A stretch of DNA of 64,000 nucleotides from Streptomyces sp. CB02366 (GTDB lineage Bacteria; Actinomycetota; Actinomycetes; Streptomycetales; Streptomycetaceae). The position numbers were made by a program, and so were the translations under genes. The stretch is taken from NCBI RefSeq assembly GCF_001905905.1, contig NZ_LIVT01000016.1:46889-110888 (forward strand), read 5' to 3'. The notes under the pieces were generated by a model that saw nothing but the letters and a program-made list of their open reading frames with translations, was not told the origin of the DNA and searched no databases. This document shows, piece by piece, positions 35,246 to 43,651 of this stretch (position 1 is the stretch's first letter; every line of letters starts with the position of its first letter).

Positions 35246-35752
35246 ATGACACGAATGAACGACACCCCGCCCGCGTGGGACGAGCGCACCCAGCTCACCA
35301 CGTTTCTCGACTTCGCACGCGGCACCGCCCGCGCCAAGTGCGAGGGCGTCTCCCCGGAGAACGCCCGCAAGGCGCTCCTGCCGGGTTCCCCGCTGATGAC
35401 CATGAGCGGAGTGATCAACCACCTCCGCTGGGTCGAGTACTACTGGTTCCAGGTGGTCTTCCTCGGTGAGGAGGACCTGGCCCCCATGACGGATGAGGAC
35501 CCGGACCGCGAAATGCGGATCGCCGTCGACTTCCCGCTCACCCAGTTGCTCGACGAATACGCCGAACAGAGCGCCCGCTACCGCGAACTGGTCGCCGGTC
35601 ACGATCTGGACGAGCGGGCCCGGAACACCATCCGCAACGGCCTCCACGTCGACCTGCGCTGGATCCTCCTCCACCTCACCGAGGAGACCGCCCGCCACAA
35701 CGGCCACCTGGACATCCTGCGCGAACTGCTCGACGGCGCAACCGGCTACTAA
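35246..35752 (+). CDS. DinB family protein (DUF664)
   Basis: A 168-residue four-helix-bundle protein. The DUF664/DinB metal histidines are visible in VINHLRWVEYYW, in DLRWILLHLTEETARHNGHLD, and in the last helix. Such proteins bind a divalent metal and some are thiol-transferases, but this one's reaction is unknown. A few bases after its stop codon begins a relic of an IS5-type transposase 3' end (35755). Confidence 0.88.
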   Translation: MTRMNDTPPAWDERTQLTTFLDFARGTARAKCEGVSPENARKALLPGSPLMTMSGVINHLRWVEYYWFQVVFLGEEDLAPMTDEDPDREMRIAVDFPLTQLLDEYAEQSARYRELVAGHDLDERARNTIRNGLHVDLRWILLHLTEETARHNGHLDILRELLDGATGY

Positions 35753-35754
35753 GG

Positions 35755-35811
35755 GCTGGTCACGGCCACTCGTTGACGGTTGCGACCAGCACGGTCGCGT
35801 GACGGCGGACC
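35755..35811 (-). pseudogene. Relic A: 3' end of an IS5-type transposase
   Basis: Read on the minus strand it gives a transposase C-terminus ending VLVATVNEWP followed by TGA and CCAGC. About 46 bp match relic B (36691-36740) with roughly 90 percent identity and the same orientation. Everything upstream of this tail in the transposase is missing. It lies between the DinB gene and the nucleotidyltransferase gene. Confidence 0.7.
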
Positions 35812-35875
35812 GGTGGGCTCAGCCGTAATGCCGCACCGTCGGACCGTCGGACCGGACAACAGGAGACACTGCGCG

Positions 35876-36637
35876 GTGAATCAGCTTCAAGAGATCGTGG
35901 CATTGGCAAGGGGGGTGCTGGGCGAGGATGCCATCGGCGTCTACCTTCACGGGTCTGCCGTGCTCAGTGACCTCCGGCCGGCCAGCGACGTGGATGTGCT
36001 CGTCGTCTCCCGGCGGTCGATGGACGAGCGGAAGCGACGGGCGCTCCTCGGTGGACTGCTCGGGATCTCCGGCTCCCGGAACGAGGTCCGTCCGGTCGAG
36101 CTCATCGTGATCGTCCAGTCGGAAGTCCAGCCATGGAAATACCCTCCGACCTGCGACTTCCTGTACGGCGAGTGGCTGCGAGCCGAGTACGAGGCAGGGA
36201 AGGTCCCCCAGCCGGAGCCCATGCCCGATCTGGCCCTGCTGATCACCATGGTGCTGACTGGCGACCACCCCCTCACCGGCCCGCGGCCGACACAGGTCCT
36301 CGACCCCGTCCCGCACTCCGACGTGGTCCGGGCGAGCGTGGCAGGCATCCCCGATCTGCTCGACAACCTGGGCGGCGACACCCGCAACGCCCTGCTGACC
36401 TTCGCACGCATCTGGACCACACTTGCCACCGGTCAGATCAGGTCGAAGGACGCTGCCGCGAATTGGGCCCTCGGCATGCTCCCGCCGGAACACCGCCCCG
36501 TCCTGGAGCATGCCAGGCAGCTCTATCTCAGCTACCACTACTCCGAGGAACGCTGGAGCAAGGTGTTGCGGGCCCAGGTACGTCCGCACGTGAACCACGT
36601 GCTCGCCGAGATCGACCGGTTGAGCACCCGGAGCTAA
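35876..36637 (+). CDS. AadA-like aminoglycoside nucleotidyltransferase
   Basis: A 253-residue ANT(3'')/ANT(9)-type protein. The nucleotidyltransferase signature GVYLHGSAVL (Gly26-Ser27), then SDVDVLVV (Asp38, Asp40), gives the metal ligands. Glu75 in RPVELIVIV is at the catalytic-base position, and YGEWLR follows 25 residues later. The C-terminal helical domain (TRNALLTFARIWTTLATG, KDAAANWALGMLP) is the AadA type (DUF4111). GTG 35876 has AGGAG 10 bases upstream. It should adenylylate streptomycin/spectinomycin-like aminoglycosides or a related host compound; specificity cannot be told. IS relics flank it. Confidence 0.85.
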   Translation: MNQLQEIVALARGVLGEDAIGVYLHGSAVLSDLRPASDVDVLVVSRRSMDERKRRALLGGLLGISGSRNEVRPVELIVIVQSEVQPWKYPPTCDFLYGEWLRAEYEAGKVPQPEPMPDLALLITMVLTGDHPLTGPRPTQVLDPVPHSDVVRASVAGIPDLLDNLGGDTRNALLTFARIWTTLATGQIRSKDAAANWALGMLPPEHRPVLEHARQLYLSYHYSEERWSKVLRAQVRPHVNHVLAEIDRLSTRS

Positions 36638-36695
36638 CGGACATACGAACCGCTTCCCGGGCTCTTGACCCCGGGGAGTGTTACGACCGCGCTGG

Positions 36696-36845
36696 TCACA
36701 GCCACTCGTTGATGGCCGCGACCAGCACCGTCGCTTCATAGCGGACGGCGAGCTTGTCGTACCTCGTCGCCACAGCGCGGTGGCGTTTGAGGCGACTGAT
36801 CCCGCACTCCACCGCGTAGCGCTCCTTGTAGTCGTGCTTGTCGAA
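36696..36845 (-). pseudogene. Relic B: last 49 codons of an IS5-type transposase
   Basis: The minus strand encodes FDKHDYKERYAVECGIS, then RLKRHRAVATRYDKL, and ends AAINEWL followed by TGA. This is the C-terminal signature of the DDE transposase of IS5-group elements common in Streptomyces. The frame is intact over 150 bp and stops abruptly at 36846, where response-regulator sequence begins. The stop-codon region is nearly identical to relic A. No 5' part of the transposase or opposite terminal repeat was found. Confidence 0.85.
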
Positions 36846-37041
36846 CTACCTCCGATCCCGGGCAAGCGGACGTCCACCAGGACGGTCCGGGCGAAGGTCA
36901 TGTGCGCGGGCCGCGGCGGCCTCGCCGCTGTCGGCCTCGCCCGCGATGGTGATGCCGTGGCGGCGCGCACCAGGGCGGCGACTCCCGAGCGGACGGGCAT
37001 CTGGCCATCGGCGACGAGGACCGTGGGCCTGCGGCATGCGG
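36846..37041 (-). pseudogene. Broken response-regulator (NarL-type) receiver fragment
   Basis: Three stretches in three frames together spell a receiver domain: PTVLVADGQMPVRSGVAALV, then GITIAGEADSGEAAAARAHDL, then VLVDVRLPGIGG. They align in order and spacing with the first 60 residues of the intact regulator at 37929-38618. At least two frameshifts and the loss of everything after the phospho-acceptor loop make it a pseudogene. The break coincides with the start of relic B. Confidence 0.7.
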
Positions 37042-37367
37042 CATGCGGCGCCGGTGGGGATGTGCGCGCACGTCGGAGACCGGCCGGCCGGATGTCGCTG
37101 CGACCGTGGTTGTACGTGCCACGGGTCCGGTCTGGTGCCGTGGGTGCAGAGCGGACGGAACTGGACCCAGGGGTTGAGGCAGAGGATCAACCCGTCGGGC
37201 GACGAGCGGACACCGGCAGCCCGTATACGTTCTGTCCGTCGCGACCGCCGCCCCGGACGGGGCGGCGCCTCCGCACAAGGAGGACCCATCCCAGCTCGCG
37301 CCTTCGGGGGGAGACGCGATCGGGCTGGTCGGACCCGACGTTCTGTCATGTCGAGAAGGGAAGAAGC
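37042..37367. other. Intergenic leader of the peptidoglycan-binding gene
   Basis: About 325 bp without a gene I can support. It should hold the promoter of the secreted peptidoglycan-binding protein. A short AAGGAGGA element at 37279-37286 does not precede a usable start codon in a sensible frame. Confidence 0.4.
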
Positions 37368-37748
37368 ATGATCAACACCAAGAAGTCCGCCGTGCTGCTC
37401 TCGGGCGGTGCTCTGGCCGCCGCCGTCCTCATGGGCACGACCGGTGTCGCCTCGGCCGCCCCGGCGGAGGCCGTGCCGGCCTCCACGGCCGCCACCACGG
37501 CCTCCGGCTGGTACTGCGGCTGGGAGTCCGGCACCCCGTACACCGACCGGGGCGACCGCGGCAACAAGGTGCGCGAGGTGCAGTGCCTCCTGCGGGACGT
37601 GTGGGGCTTCAACATCGGCAGGACCGGTGTCGACGGCGACTTCGGCGCGGCCACCGAAAGCGCGGTGAAGGCCTTCCAGCGCAGCCGGGGCCTCGCGGCC
37701 GACGGCAAGGTCGGCCCCAACACCTGGTCCAAGCTCCGCGGCTGGTGA
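37368..37748 (+). CDS. Secreted peptidoglycan-binding domain protein
   Basis: A 126-residue exported protein. The signal peptide is about 1-30 (MINTKKSAVLLSGGALAAAV, cleavage after ASA). The rest is one PG_binding_1 module: GNKVREVQCLLRDVW, then GVDGDFGAATESAVKAFQRS, then LAADGKVGPNTWSKL. Two cysteines (WYCGW and VQCLL) may form a disulfide. No catalytic domain is attached, so it may be a wall-anchored accessory or inhibitor. ATG 37368 has GAAGGGAAG upstream. Confidence 0.9.
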   Translation: MINTKKSAVLLSGGALAAAVLMGTTGVASAAPAEAVPASTAATTASGWYCGWESGTPYTDRGDRGNKVREVQCLLRDVWGFNIGRTGVDGDFGAATESAVKAFQRSRGLAADGKVGPNTWSKLRGW

Positions 37749-37800
37749 CAGCGGCCGGTCGGGAGCGGTGAACCGAAACGACCACGGAACACCATGAGGC

Positions 37801-37825
37801 GCCGGCCCGTGCTCCGCGGGCCGGC
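37801..37825 (+). terminator. Terminator after the peptidoglycan-binding gene
   Basis: GCCGGCCCG pairs with CGGGCCGGC around a 7-base loop, about 50 bp after the stop codon. Confidence 0.7.
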
Positions 37826-37928
37826 ACCCCCTCCGGCGGGTTCCGCCCCCTGTGCCGGTCCGAGCAGTCGCCTCCGGACGCGATCCGACGGCGACCCGGC
37901 CGGCACGGCGGACGGCCGCGGTCACGGC

Positions 37929-38618
37929 CTACGGAGCGGAGGGCCGCTGCGCGCCCGCCTCTCCGGGGGAGACCAGGCCGCTCTCGTAGGCGACGACCAC
38001 GGCCTGTGCCCGGCTTTGCAGGCCGAGTTTGGACATGACGCGGTTCAGGTGCGTCTTGACGGTGGCGATGCTCACCACGAGGCGCCGGGCGATCTGATCG
38101 TTCGTGAGGCCCTGCCCGACAAGGTGCAGGACGTCCGTCTCGCGTTCCGTCAGCTCGGCGAGGCCGGCAGGCTTCGCCCGCGGCGCCTCCGGCAGGTGGG
38201 CGAAGGTTTCGACGAGTCTTCGGGTGACGGTCGGGGCGAACAGCATCTCCCCTTCGGCGATCAGGGCGACCGCGGCCAGCAGCCGCTCGGGAGGGGTGTC
38301 CTTGAGCAGGAACCCGCTGGCGCCGGACCGCAGGGCGGCGTACACGTACTCGTCCAGGTCGAAGACCGTGAGCATGACGATCTTCGGCTTCGGCCGGGGG
38401 GCCCGGTCGAGGATGTGCTGGAGCGCGGTGATGCCGCTCATCCCCGGCAGACGGATGTCCATGAGGACCATGTCCGGCCGTAACTCCGCCGCGAGCTCGA
38501 CCGCCTCCTCGCCGGACGCGGCCTGCCCCACGACCTCCAGGCCGGGCGCCGCCGCGGCCAGTGCTGCCAGCCCGGCCCGGATCAGGGCCTGGTCGTCCAC
38601 GATCAGCAGCCGTGTCAT
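37929..38618 (-). CDS. LuxR/NarL-family response regulator
   Basis: A 229-residue regulator. The receiver domain (1-120) has the acidic pair in LLIVDDQ, the phospho-acceptor Asp in MVLMDIRLPGMSG, and Lys in GFLLKDTPPE. The LuxR-type HTH is at about 150-210 (LTERETDVLHLVGQGLTNDQ, then ATVKTHLNRVMSKL). Start ATG 38618 (MTRLLIVDD) has GGGAGA upstream and is preferred to the ATG at 38657. It forms a two-component pair with the histidine kinase gene just upstream on the same strand. The target genes are not evident. Confidence 0.92.
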   Translation of the reverse strand: MTRLLIVDDQALIRAGLAALAAAAPGLEVVGQAASGEEAVELAAELRPDMVLMDIRLPGMSGITALQHILDRAPRPKPKIVMLTVFDLDEYVYAALRSGASGFLLKDTPPERLLAAVALIAEGEMLFAPTVTRRLVETFAHLPEAPRAKPAGLAELTERETDVLHLVGQGLTNDQIARRLVVSIATVKTHLNRVMSKLGLQSRAQAVVVAYESGLVSPGEAGAQRPSAP

Positions 38619-38653
38619 CGCTGCCGTCTCCCCCCGTATGTGCGGGGGAGGTG

Positions 38654-39859
38654 TCACGCGCCCCCGGCTGTGTCGAGTGGGACCAGGGGGACGGTGAAGA
38701 CGACCTCGAACCCTCCCTCGGCCCTCGGCCCCGCCCGCAGTGACCCGCCGTAGAGTCTCGCCCGTTCCCGCATGCCGATCAACCCGAGCCCGGTCGACGG
38801 CAGTTCGGCCGCCGGGGCGGCGCCGCCCCGGCTGGTCACCTCACAGGTCAGCAGGTCAGAGCCGAAGCCGAGGCTGATGGAGACCCGTGCGCCGGGGCCC
38901 GCGTGCTTCACGGAGTTGGTCAACGCCTCCTGGACGATGCGGTAGGCGCACAGGTCCACCCCCGAGGGCAGGGGCCGCCGCTGTCCCGAAACCGACCAGG
39001 TGACGTCCAGGCCGGACGCCCGGGTCCGTCGCACCAGATCGTCCAGCGCCTCCAGACCCGGCGCGGAACGGTACAGGTTCTCCTCGTCGGGGCTCTCCGC
39101 CCCGGTGCGCAGTACGCCGAGCAGGCCGCGCATCTCCTCCAGCGCCTGCCGACTGCTCGACCCCACGGACACCACCGCCTGCCGGGCTGCCGCCGGGTCG
39201 GAGGCGAACACGTACTCGGCCAGCCCCGCCTGTACCGCCAGCGCCGACAGGTGGTGGGCGACGACGTCATGGAGCTCGCGAGCGATGCGCAGCCTCTCCT
39301 GAGCGATGGCGTGCTGCGCCCGAAGTTCCTGCTCCCGTCGCAACTGAGCCGTCAGCTCGGCGAGTTGCACGTTGCGCTGAGCCAGGCGGCGGCTGCCCGT
39401 GGCCCACGCCCAGACGACCCCGACGCCGAGGGCGGCCTGGGTCAGGGACAGCTCCGCCGAGAGACGGGCCGCCAGACCGGCAGCCGCCCATGCCGCCGCC
39501 GTCGCGGCGGCGGCCCACGCGGCGCGGCGCGCCGGGCTGCGCACGATCACCGTGTAGCAGGCGAGCAGCGGCGCCCACAGGTTCGTCGACGGCTGGAAAT
39601 CTGCTGCCGTGTAGACGGCCAGAGCACCGCACGAGATGCCGAACGCCACCCAGGGCGCACGTTCCCGCAGCACCAGAGGAAGGTTCACCGCCAGGCTGAG
39701 GGCGATGGCGAGGACGCCGAAGGACGGCCAGCCCTCCCCCTGGTACTGGGCGGTATAGGCCTGCCGTCCGTAGGTGACGGTCACGACGGCCATGACGCAC
39801 CCGAGCAAGCTGTCGATCACCAGCGGGTCGACACGTATCCGCCCTCTGCCCACCTGCAT
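38654..39859 (-). CDS. NarL-partner sensor histidine kinase
   Basis: A 401-residue membrane kinase with about five or six N-terminal transmembrane helices (about 15-170) and no extracellular sensor domain. A HisKA_3 dimerisation/phospho-acceptor helix follows (ERLRIARELHDVVAHHLSAL, His in ELHD), then HATPase_c (EALTNSVKHAG, GLGLIGMRERARLYGG). The start is uncertain: ATG 39859 lacks a well-spaced ribosome-binding site. It probably senses within or at the membrane. The stop is 35 bp before the response-regulator start, so the pair is cotranscribed. Confidence 0.9.
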   Translation of the reverse strand: MQVGRGRIRVDPLVIDSLLGCVMAVVTVTYGRQAYTAQYQGEGWPSFGVLAIALSLAVNLPLVLRERAPWVAFGISCGALAVYTAADFQPSTNLWAPLLACYTVIVRSPARRAAWAAAATAAAWAAAGLAARLSAELSLTQAALGVGVVWAWATGSRRLAQRNVQLAELTAQLRREQELRAQHAIAQERLRIARELHDVVAHHLSALAVQAGLAEYVFASDPAAARQAVVSVGSSSRQALEEMRGLLGVLRTGAESPDEENLYRSAPGLEALDDLVRRTRASGLDVTWSVSGQRRPLPSGVDLCAYRIVQEALTNSVKHAGPGARVSISLGFGSDLLTCEVTSRGGAAPAAELPSTGLGLIGMRERARLYGGSLRAGPRAEGGFEVVFTVPLVPLDTAGGA

Positions 39860-40067
39860 CCCCGCAGCGTAGGGGCGCCGGCTCCGGGCGTCGTCCACCC
39901 GGGGGTTGACCGCCGGACGACACCGCCCTGCGGCGCGGCCTGCCGAACCGCAGGGTGGCCCCCCATCGGCCGCGGTACCGCACGCGGCGGCGTACACCGC
40001 AGGTATGAGGCGCCACCGGTGGGCGTCGGGCCACTGCCGTACCTCCGTGCGCGAGGAGAGCGAGTTG

Positions 40068-40478
40068 TCAGCGACGGGCTGTGGGAGGGGCGTGACGGGC
40101 GCATGACTCTGCGGGCGACCACGGGACCCAAGAAAAAGTGTCACGCCAACCAGGTCGCCCGCAGGCCCAGCCCTGGAGCACCTCAGCCACAGGTTCCACT
40201 GCGAAGACCTCGTGCGTGCGAGGCACCCATGCCTGGAAGTGCTTGTCCGGCCCTCCCTCGCGGTACTCCACCTGATAGCTCAGGTCGTCCTGGAGATAGA
40301 CCTGCATGTAGTGCTGATCTGCGGGCTCCAGATCAAGTCGCCGCACGACGACAAATCGTGATCCGAGACTCATGTCGGCCAGCAGGTCGTGCAGTTGTTC
40401 CTCAGAGGGGTCGTCCCACGACGTCCCGTTCGCCTCGACCGCTTGAAGCACTGGTGTTCCCATGCTTCTGACACTCAT
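40068..40478 (-). CDS. Imm1-like immunity family protein (tentative)
   Basis: A 136-residue protein from ATG 40478, or 131 residues from ATG 40463. The core matches my memory of Imm1-type immunity proteins: DPSEEQLHDLLADMSLGSRF, then QVYLQDDLSYQVEYREGGPD, then HFQAWV. Near the end is WACGRPGWRDTFSWVPW. The last 20 residues are Arg/Ala/Pro-rich and may be a frame extension. No polymorphic-toxin gene is next to it, so it would be an orphan immunity gene or something else of that fold. The family assignment is moderate. Confidence 0.6.
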   Translation of the reverse strand: MSVRSMGTPVLQAVEANGTSWDDPSEEQLHDLLADMSLGSRFVVVRRLDLEPADQHYMQVYLQDDLSYQVEYREGGPDKHFQAWVPRTHEVFAVEPVAEVLQGWACGRPGWRDTFSWVPWSPAESCARHAPPTARR

Positions 40479-40754
40479 CACACCCCAGGGTCTCCACCTC
40501 GACGGGCTCGCCTTCCGACATACGGCCTGAGGGCTGCCCTGCGACCCCCGGGGCCGGCGCGCGGCGTCGGATGCGGTGCACCGCACGGCGGAGGGACATC
40601 CGCATACCGGATGTATACAGACGTTCCGACAACATGGCGAGGTGCCCGTAGCCGTCGTCGTGCGCCCGCCAGGGATCGCGGGACAGCCCTTGACGGGCCC
40701 GTCGGGAGCAGGCCCGTGGGGGACGGCACCGTGAGGAACTGCCCGCCGGGCCGA

Positions 40755-41729
40755 TCACGGCCGTCCGGCGCCCGGTCTCTCCCGGCGGCCCTGTTCCTCC
40801 CGCCGGGCCCACTCCTCCCGCCAGTCCCGCTCCTCCGGCTCGTCCGGCCGTACGGTCTCCGCCAGCGACGCCAGGATCGGCTCGGCGGCGGCCCAGAGCA
40901 GCGCGCCGCCGACGCCCGGCACGATCGTGCGCCGCGCTCCGGGGATGCGGGAGACGAGCCGGCGGCCGAGGTCGGGCGAGTGGGAGGCGTCCTCCTCGCC
41001 GTACCAGACCTCGACCGGGACGGTGATCGCGTCGAGGTCGATGGGCCAGCGCCCCATCGCGAGGACGGTGTCGCGGGCGTACCCGGCGGCGGCCCCCTGC
41101 GCGAACCCCTCGTCGAGGGCGCGGCCGTAGGCAGCGGCGAAGCCGGGGTCCTCGTACACCGTGAGGTCGCTCGCCGGGCTCCCGGACAGGACCATCCGCC
41201 GCAGCGCGTCCCCGTCGAATCCGGCGAACACCTTCTCCGCGCCGACCGGGTCCTCCGCCACCCGCTCGACCAGGCCCCGCAGGTCGTCGGGGAGCGCGGC
41301 GGCGAACTCCGGGGCCGCGACCTCGTCGACGGGCGAGACGAGCGCGAGCGCGGAGACGGCCCCGGCCGCCGCGCAGGCGAGGGCGAAGGGCGCGCCCTGG
41401 GAGTTCCCCAGCATGGCGGGGCGAGGCCCAAGCCCGCGCAGCCCGGCCAACTCCCGTACGTCGTCCACGAAGTCGGTGAACGTCCGGTCGGGCGCGGGCG
41501 TGGAGACCCCGAGCCCGGGGCGGTCCACCGAGACCAGACGGACCCCCTCCGTCTCCGCCGCCCCCGCCCCGATGCCGAGCCACCGGCTGGTCCCGGCCCC
41601 GGGGGAGAGCAGCACGGGCAACCCGTCCTCCGGCCCCCACTCGGCCCAGCCGAGCACCCTCCCGTCGGAGAGGCGGGTGGTTCCGAGACGGCAGGGATCA
41701 TCGACGAACAAACTCATGCTCGACATCAT
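40755..41729 (-). CDS. Alpha/beta hydrolase
   Basis: A 324-residue hydrolase-fold protein. The oxyanion region is VLLSPGAGTSRW, the nucleophile elbow is GNSQGAP (Gly-x-Ser-x-Gly), and the acid/His region includes VWYGEEDASHSPDL and a C-terminal VPGVGGALLW. In that last motif the usual catalytic His (GxxH) is not evident, so activity may be altered. The tandem ATGs at 41729/41726 are preceded by GGGGGTGG at 7 bases. The C-terminal 25 residues are Glu/Arg-rich. The substrate is unknown. Confidence 0.83.
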   Translation of the reverse strand: MMSSMSLFVDDPCRLGTTRLSDGRVLGWAEWGPEDGLPVLLSPGAGTSRWLGIGAGAAETEGVRLVSVDRPGLGVSTPAPDRTFTDFVDDVRELAGLRGLGPRPAMLGNSQGAPFALACAAAGAVSALALVSPVDEVAAPEFAAALPDDLRGLVERVAEDPVGAEKVFAGFDGDALRRMVLSGSPASDLTVYEDPGFAAAYGRALDEGFAQGAAAGYARDTVLAMGRWPIDLDAITVPVEVWYGEEDASHSPDLGRRLVSRIPGARRTIVPGVGGALLWAAAEPILASLAETVRPDEPEERDWREEWARREEQGRRERPGAGRP

Positions 41730-41783
41730 TAACGAGCCACCCCCGCCCTGCACCGGCTTTAGGACGCCGGGCACGTCACGATG

Positions 41784-42440
41784 TCAGGAAGTCTGTCCGG
41801 TGAGGCCGCCCGCGGGCACGGCGAGGACGCGGACGAGGGCGTCGAGGACGGGCCCGGCGTAGCGGTCGGGCAGGTGGAGACGGGCCCAGTCACTGGTCAG
41901 GGCGAGGAAGCCGAGGAGGTCGCGTTCGACCCCTCCCAGCAGTCGGCGCGTCTCGGCGGTGGACGTCTCGATCACGGGGCTGTCGCTCCGCTCGACGTCC
42001 ACGATCCACCGGACGACGTCGTCGGACCGTTCGACGACCGGGTCGGGGTCGTGTCCGAAAAAGGCCCGTCCGGTGCCGTCGAGGACGGCGTACGCGTCCC
42101 GCCGGTCCTCCAGACCGCCGCAACAGCCGGGCAGCAGCGTGGCACCGGTCGAACCGTCCACGACCCGCAGGCCACCGGCGGCGAAGAGGTCCTCGAACGT
42201 CAGCAGCCCGTGCAGGAAGGAGCCGAGCGGGTCGGCCGGGTGCGGCGGCCGGTCGTCCCCGGCGGCGGGGTCGGGGGCGATGTCGTTGCAGCGGGCGAGG
42301 AGCATCAGCGCCGTTCCGACCTCGGCGGGGGTGAGTGTTCCGCTCAGCGCCATGAAGCCCGGGGGCGCGCACGCGGCGACGGGCCAGAGGGAGAAGTCGT
42401 CGGGGGCGCCGAGTTCCAGGACGGGCTGCATCACGATCAC
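41784..42440 (-). CDS. Hypothetical protein
   Basis: A 218-residue acidic soluble protein reading VIVMQPVLELGAPDDFSLWPVAAC. ATG 42431 is an equally good start. It has no transmembrane segment and no motif I recognise. Cysteines at VAAC, LLARC and LPGCCGG are not arranged as a zinc site. The C-terminal half (TAETRRLLGGVERDLLGFLALTSDWARLH) is helical. It sits among other genes of unknown function, and its neighbour on the right is divergent. Confidence 0.65.
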   Translation of the reverse strand: MIVMQPVLELGAPDDFSLWPVAACAPPGFMALSGTLTPAEVGTALMLLARCNDIAPDPAAGDDRPPHPADPLGSFLHGLLTFEDLFAAGGLRVVDGSTGATLLPGCCGGLEDRRDAYAVLDGTGRAFFGHDPDPVVERSDDVVRWIVDVERSDSPVIETSTAETRRLLGGVERDLLGFLALTSDWARLHLPDRYAGPVLDALVRVLAVPAGGLTGQTS

Positions 42441-42552
42441 GCGGTCGAGTGTTCCGGGTCGCCGAGGGCTCCGCACGGGCTTTACGGGGCCGGCCGCGCC
42501 GGGGCGCCACGGGCCGCCGCCCCGCCCGGGCGTCCCGGGGCCTCCGTCTCCC

Positions 42553-42612
42553 CGGGGGCGTCTGTCCGAGGGGGCGCCTGTCCGGGAGTGCCTGCCCGAG
42601 GGCGTTTGCCCG
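42553..42612. repeat. Degenerate 16-bp tandem repeat
   Basis: Three to four units based on GGGGGCG(T/C)CTGTCCG(A/G), progressively degenerate, lie in the gap between divergent genes. The surrounding 42441-42701 interval shows no gene. Confidence 0.5.
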
Positions 42613-42701
42613 GGGGCCCGGCCGAGGGCCCGCCTGCCCCGCGTCGGCTCCCCGGGCCGCCGCCCCGAGGGCTGTCAGTGCCGCCGCCTACTCTCCCCAC
42701 C

Positions 42702-43556
42702 ATGGCGATGCTCCCGAACCCCCTGCCCGACCTGGCCGCCGCCGGTCTGGACCTCCCTCCCGGCTCCCTGGTGGACGCCACGCTGGACGGCCCCTGGCAC
42801 GAGCCGCTGCTCTGGTACGCGGACGGTGCGGCCGACCCGCGCGACTGGGCGGGGCTGCGGGCGGCCGGGCGGCGTGTGGGGCTGCTGCCGGTGCTGGTCA
42901 CGGGCGGCCACCGCGACCAGTGGCCCGAGGACTGGGACCTCTCCCCCGACAGCGCGTCGTACCCCGGCGACCACGACGCGGACGAGGTCCTCGCGGGCTA
43001 CTGGAGGGAGTACGCGGACGACGAGGTGGGCGGCGCGTCGGCCGGTGAGAGCGGGGAGGGTGGGGAGCGGTCCGGAGGACCCGGTCCCTGGCCCGGGCTC
43101 GCGCCCGCCCCTGGCCGGGAGGCCGCCGGGACCACCGAGTCCACCGAGGATGCGGACGCGGTGGCCGCGGGCATCGCGGGCATCGTCGCCGCCGACGCGG
43201 ACTTCTGGCCCGGCGAGACCCGGGCGGCCCTCGTCCCGGCCTGCCGCAGCGCCGACATACCGGCGGCGATCGGCTGGACGGGCCCGATGAACCACGAGAA
43301 CGACGTGGCCCGGCTCTGCGCGGTGCTCCGCTCCTGGGAGGACCGGTACGACGCCCGGGTCGTGCTCCTCGGCTTCGACACGATGGTCGTCTCGGTGGGC
43401 CGCCCGCCCGCCACGATCGAGGAGGCCCGCGCCCTGGCCGCCGAGCACTACGCGTTCTGCCCGGACAACATCGACCAGTCCCCGCCGTACGACTTGGAGG
43501 CGTACGCCGAGAAGGCCGTGCTCGACCAGGAAGCGTGGTCGTTCTGGTGGGACTGA
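42702..43556 (+). CDS. DUF4253 domain protein
   Basis: A 284-residue soluble protein. The C-terminal DUF4253 domain (about 180-284) carries GWTGPMNHENDVARLCAVLR, then YDARVVLLGFDTMVVSVGRP, then ALAAEHYAFCPDNI. The N-terminal part begins MAMLPNPLPDLAAAGLDLPP and includes WHEPLLWYADGA, typical of actinobacterial members. A Gly/Glu/Pro-rich linker of about 40 residues separates the halves. The biochemical role is unknown; related domains turn up near immunity and SUKH-type genes. The next gene starts about 95 bp later on the same strand. Confidence 0.85.
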   Translation: MAMLPNPLPDLAAAGLDLPPGSLVDATLDGPWHEPLLWYADGAADPRDWAGLRAAGRRVGLLPVLVTGGHRDQWPEDWDLSPDSASYPGDHDADEVLAGYWREYADDEVGGASAGESGEGGERSGGPGPWPGLAPAPGREAAGTTESTEDADAVAAGIAGIVAADADFWPGETRAALVPACRSADIPAAIGWTGPMNHENDVARLCAVLRSWEDRYDARVVLLGFDTMVVSVGRPPATIEEARALAAEHYAFCPDNIDQSPPYDLEAYAEKAVLDQEAWSFWWD

Positions 43557-43651
43557 GCACGCCGGGGCGACGGGCGGCCGGACGGCGGACAACAAAAGCG
43601 GACACGACAGGCCCGGGCACCACGGAACCGGGCACGACGGGACGGGACACG

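Noticed and set aside
35819..37000. A 393-codon minus-strand frame over the AadA-like gene
   Set aside because: It is antisense to the nucleotidyltransferase, whose motifs are intact. Only its first few dozen codons overlap the response-regulator relic.
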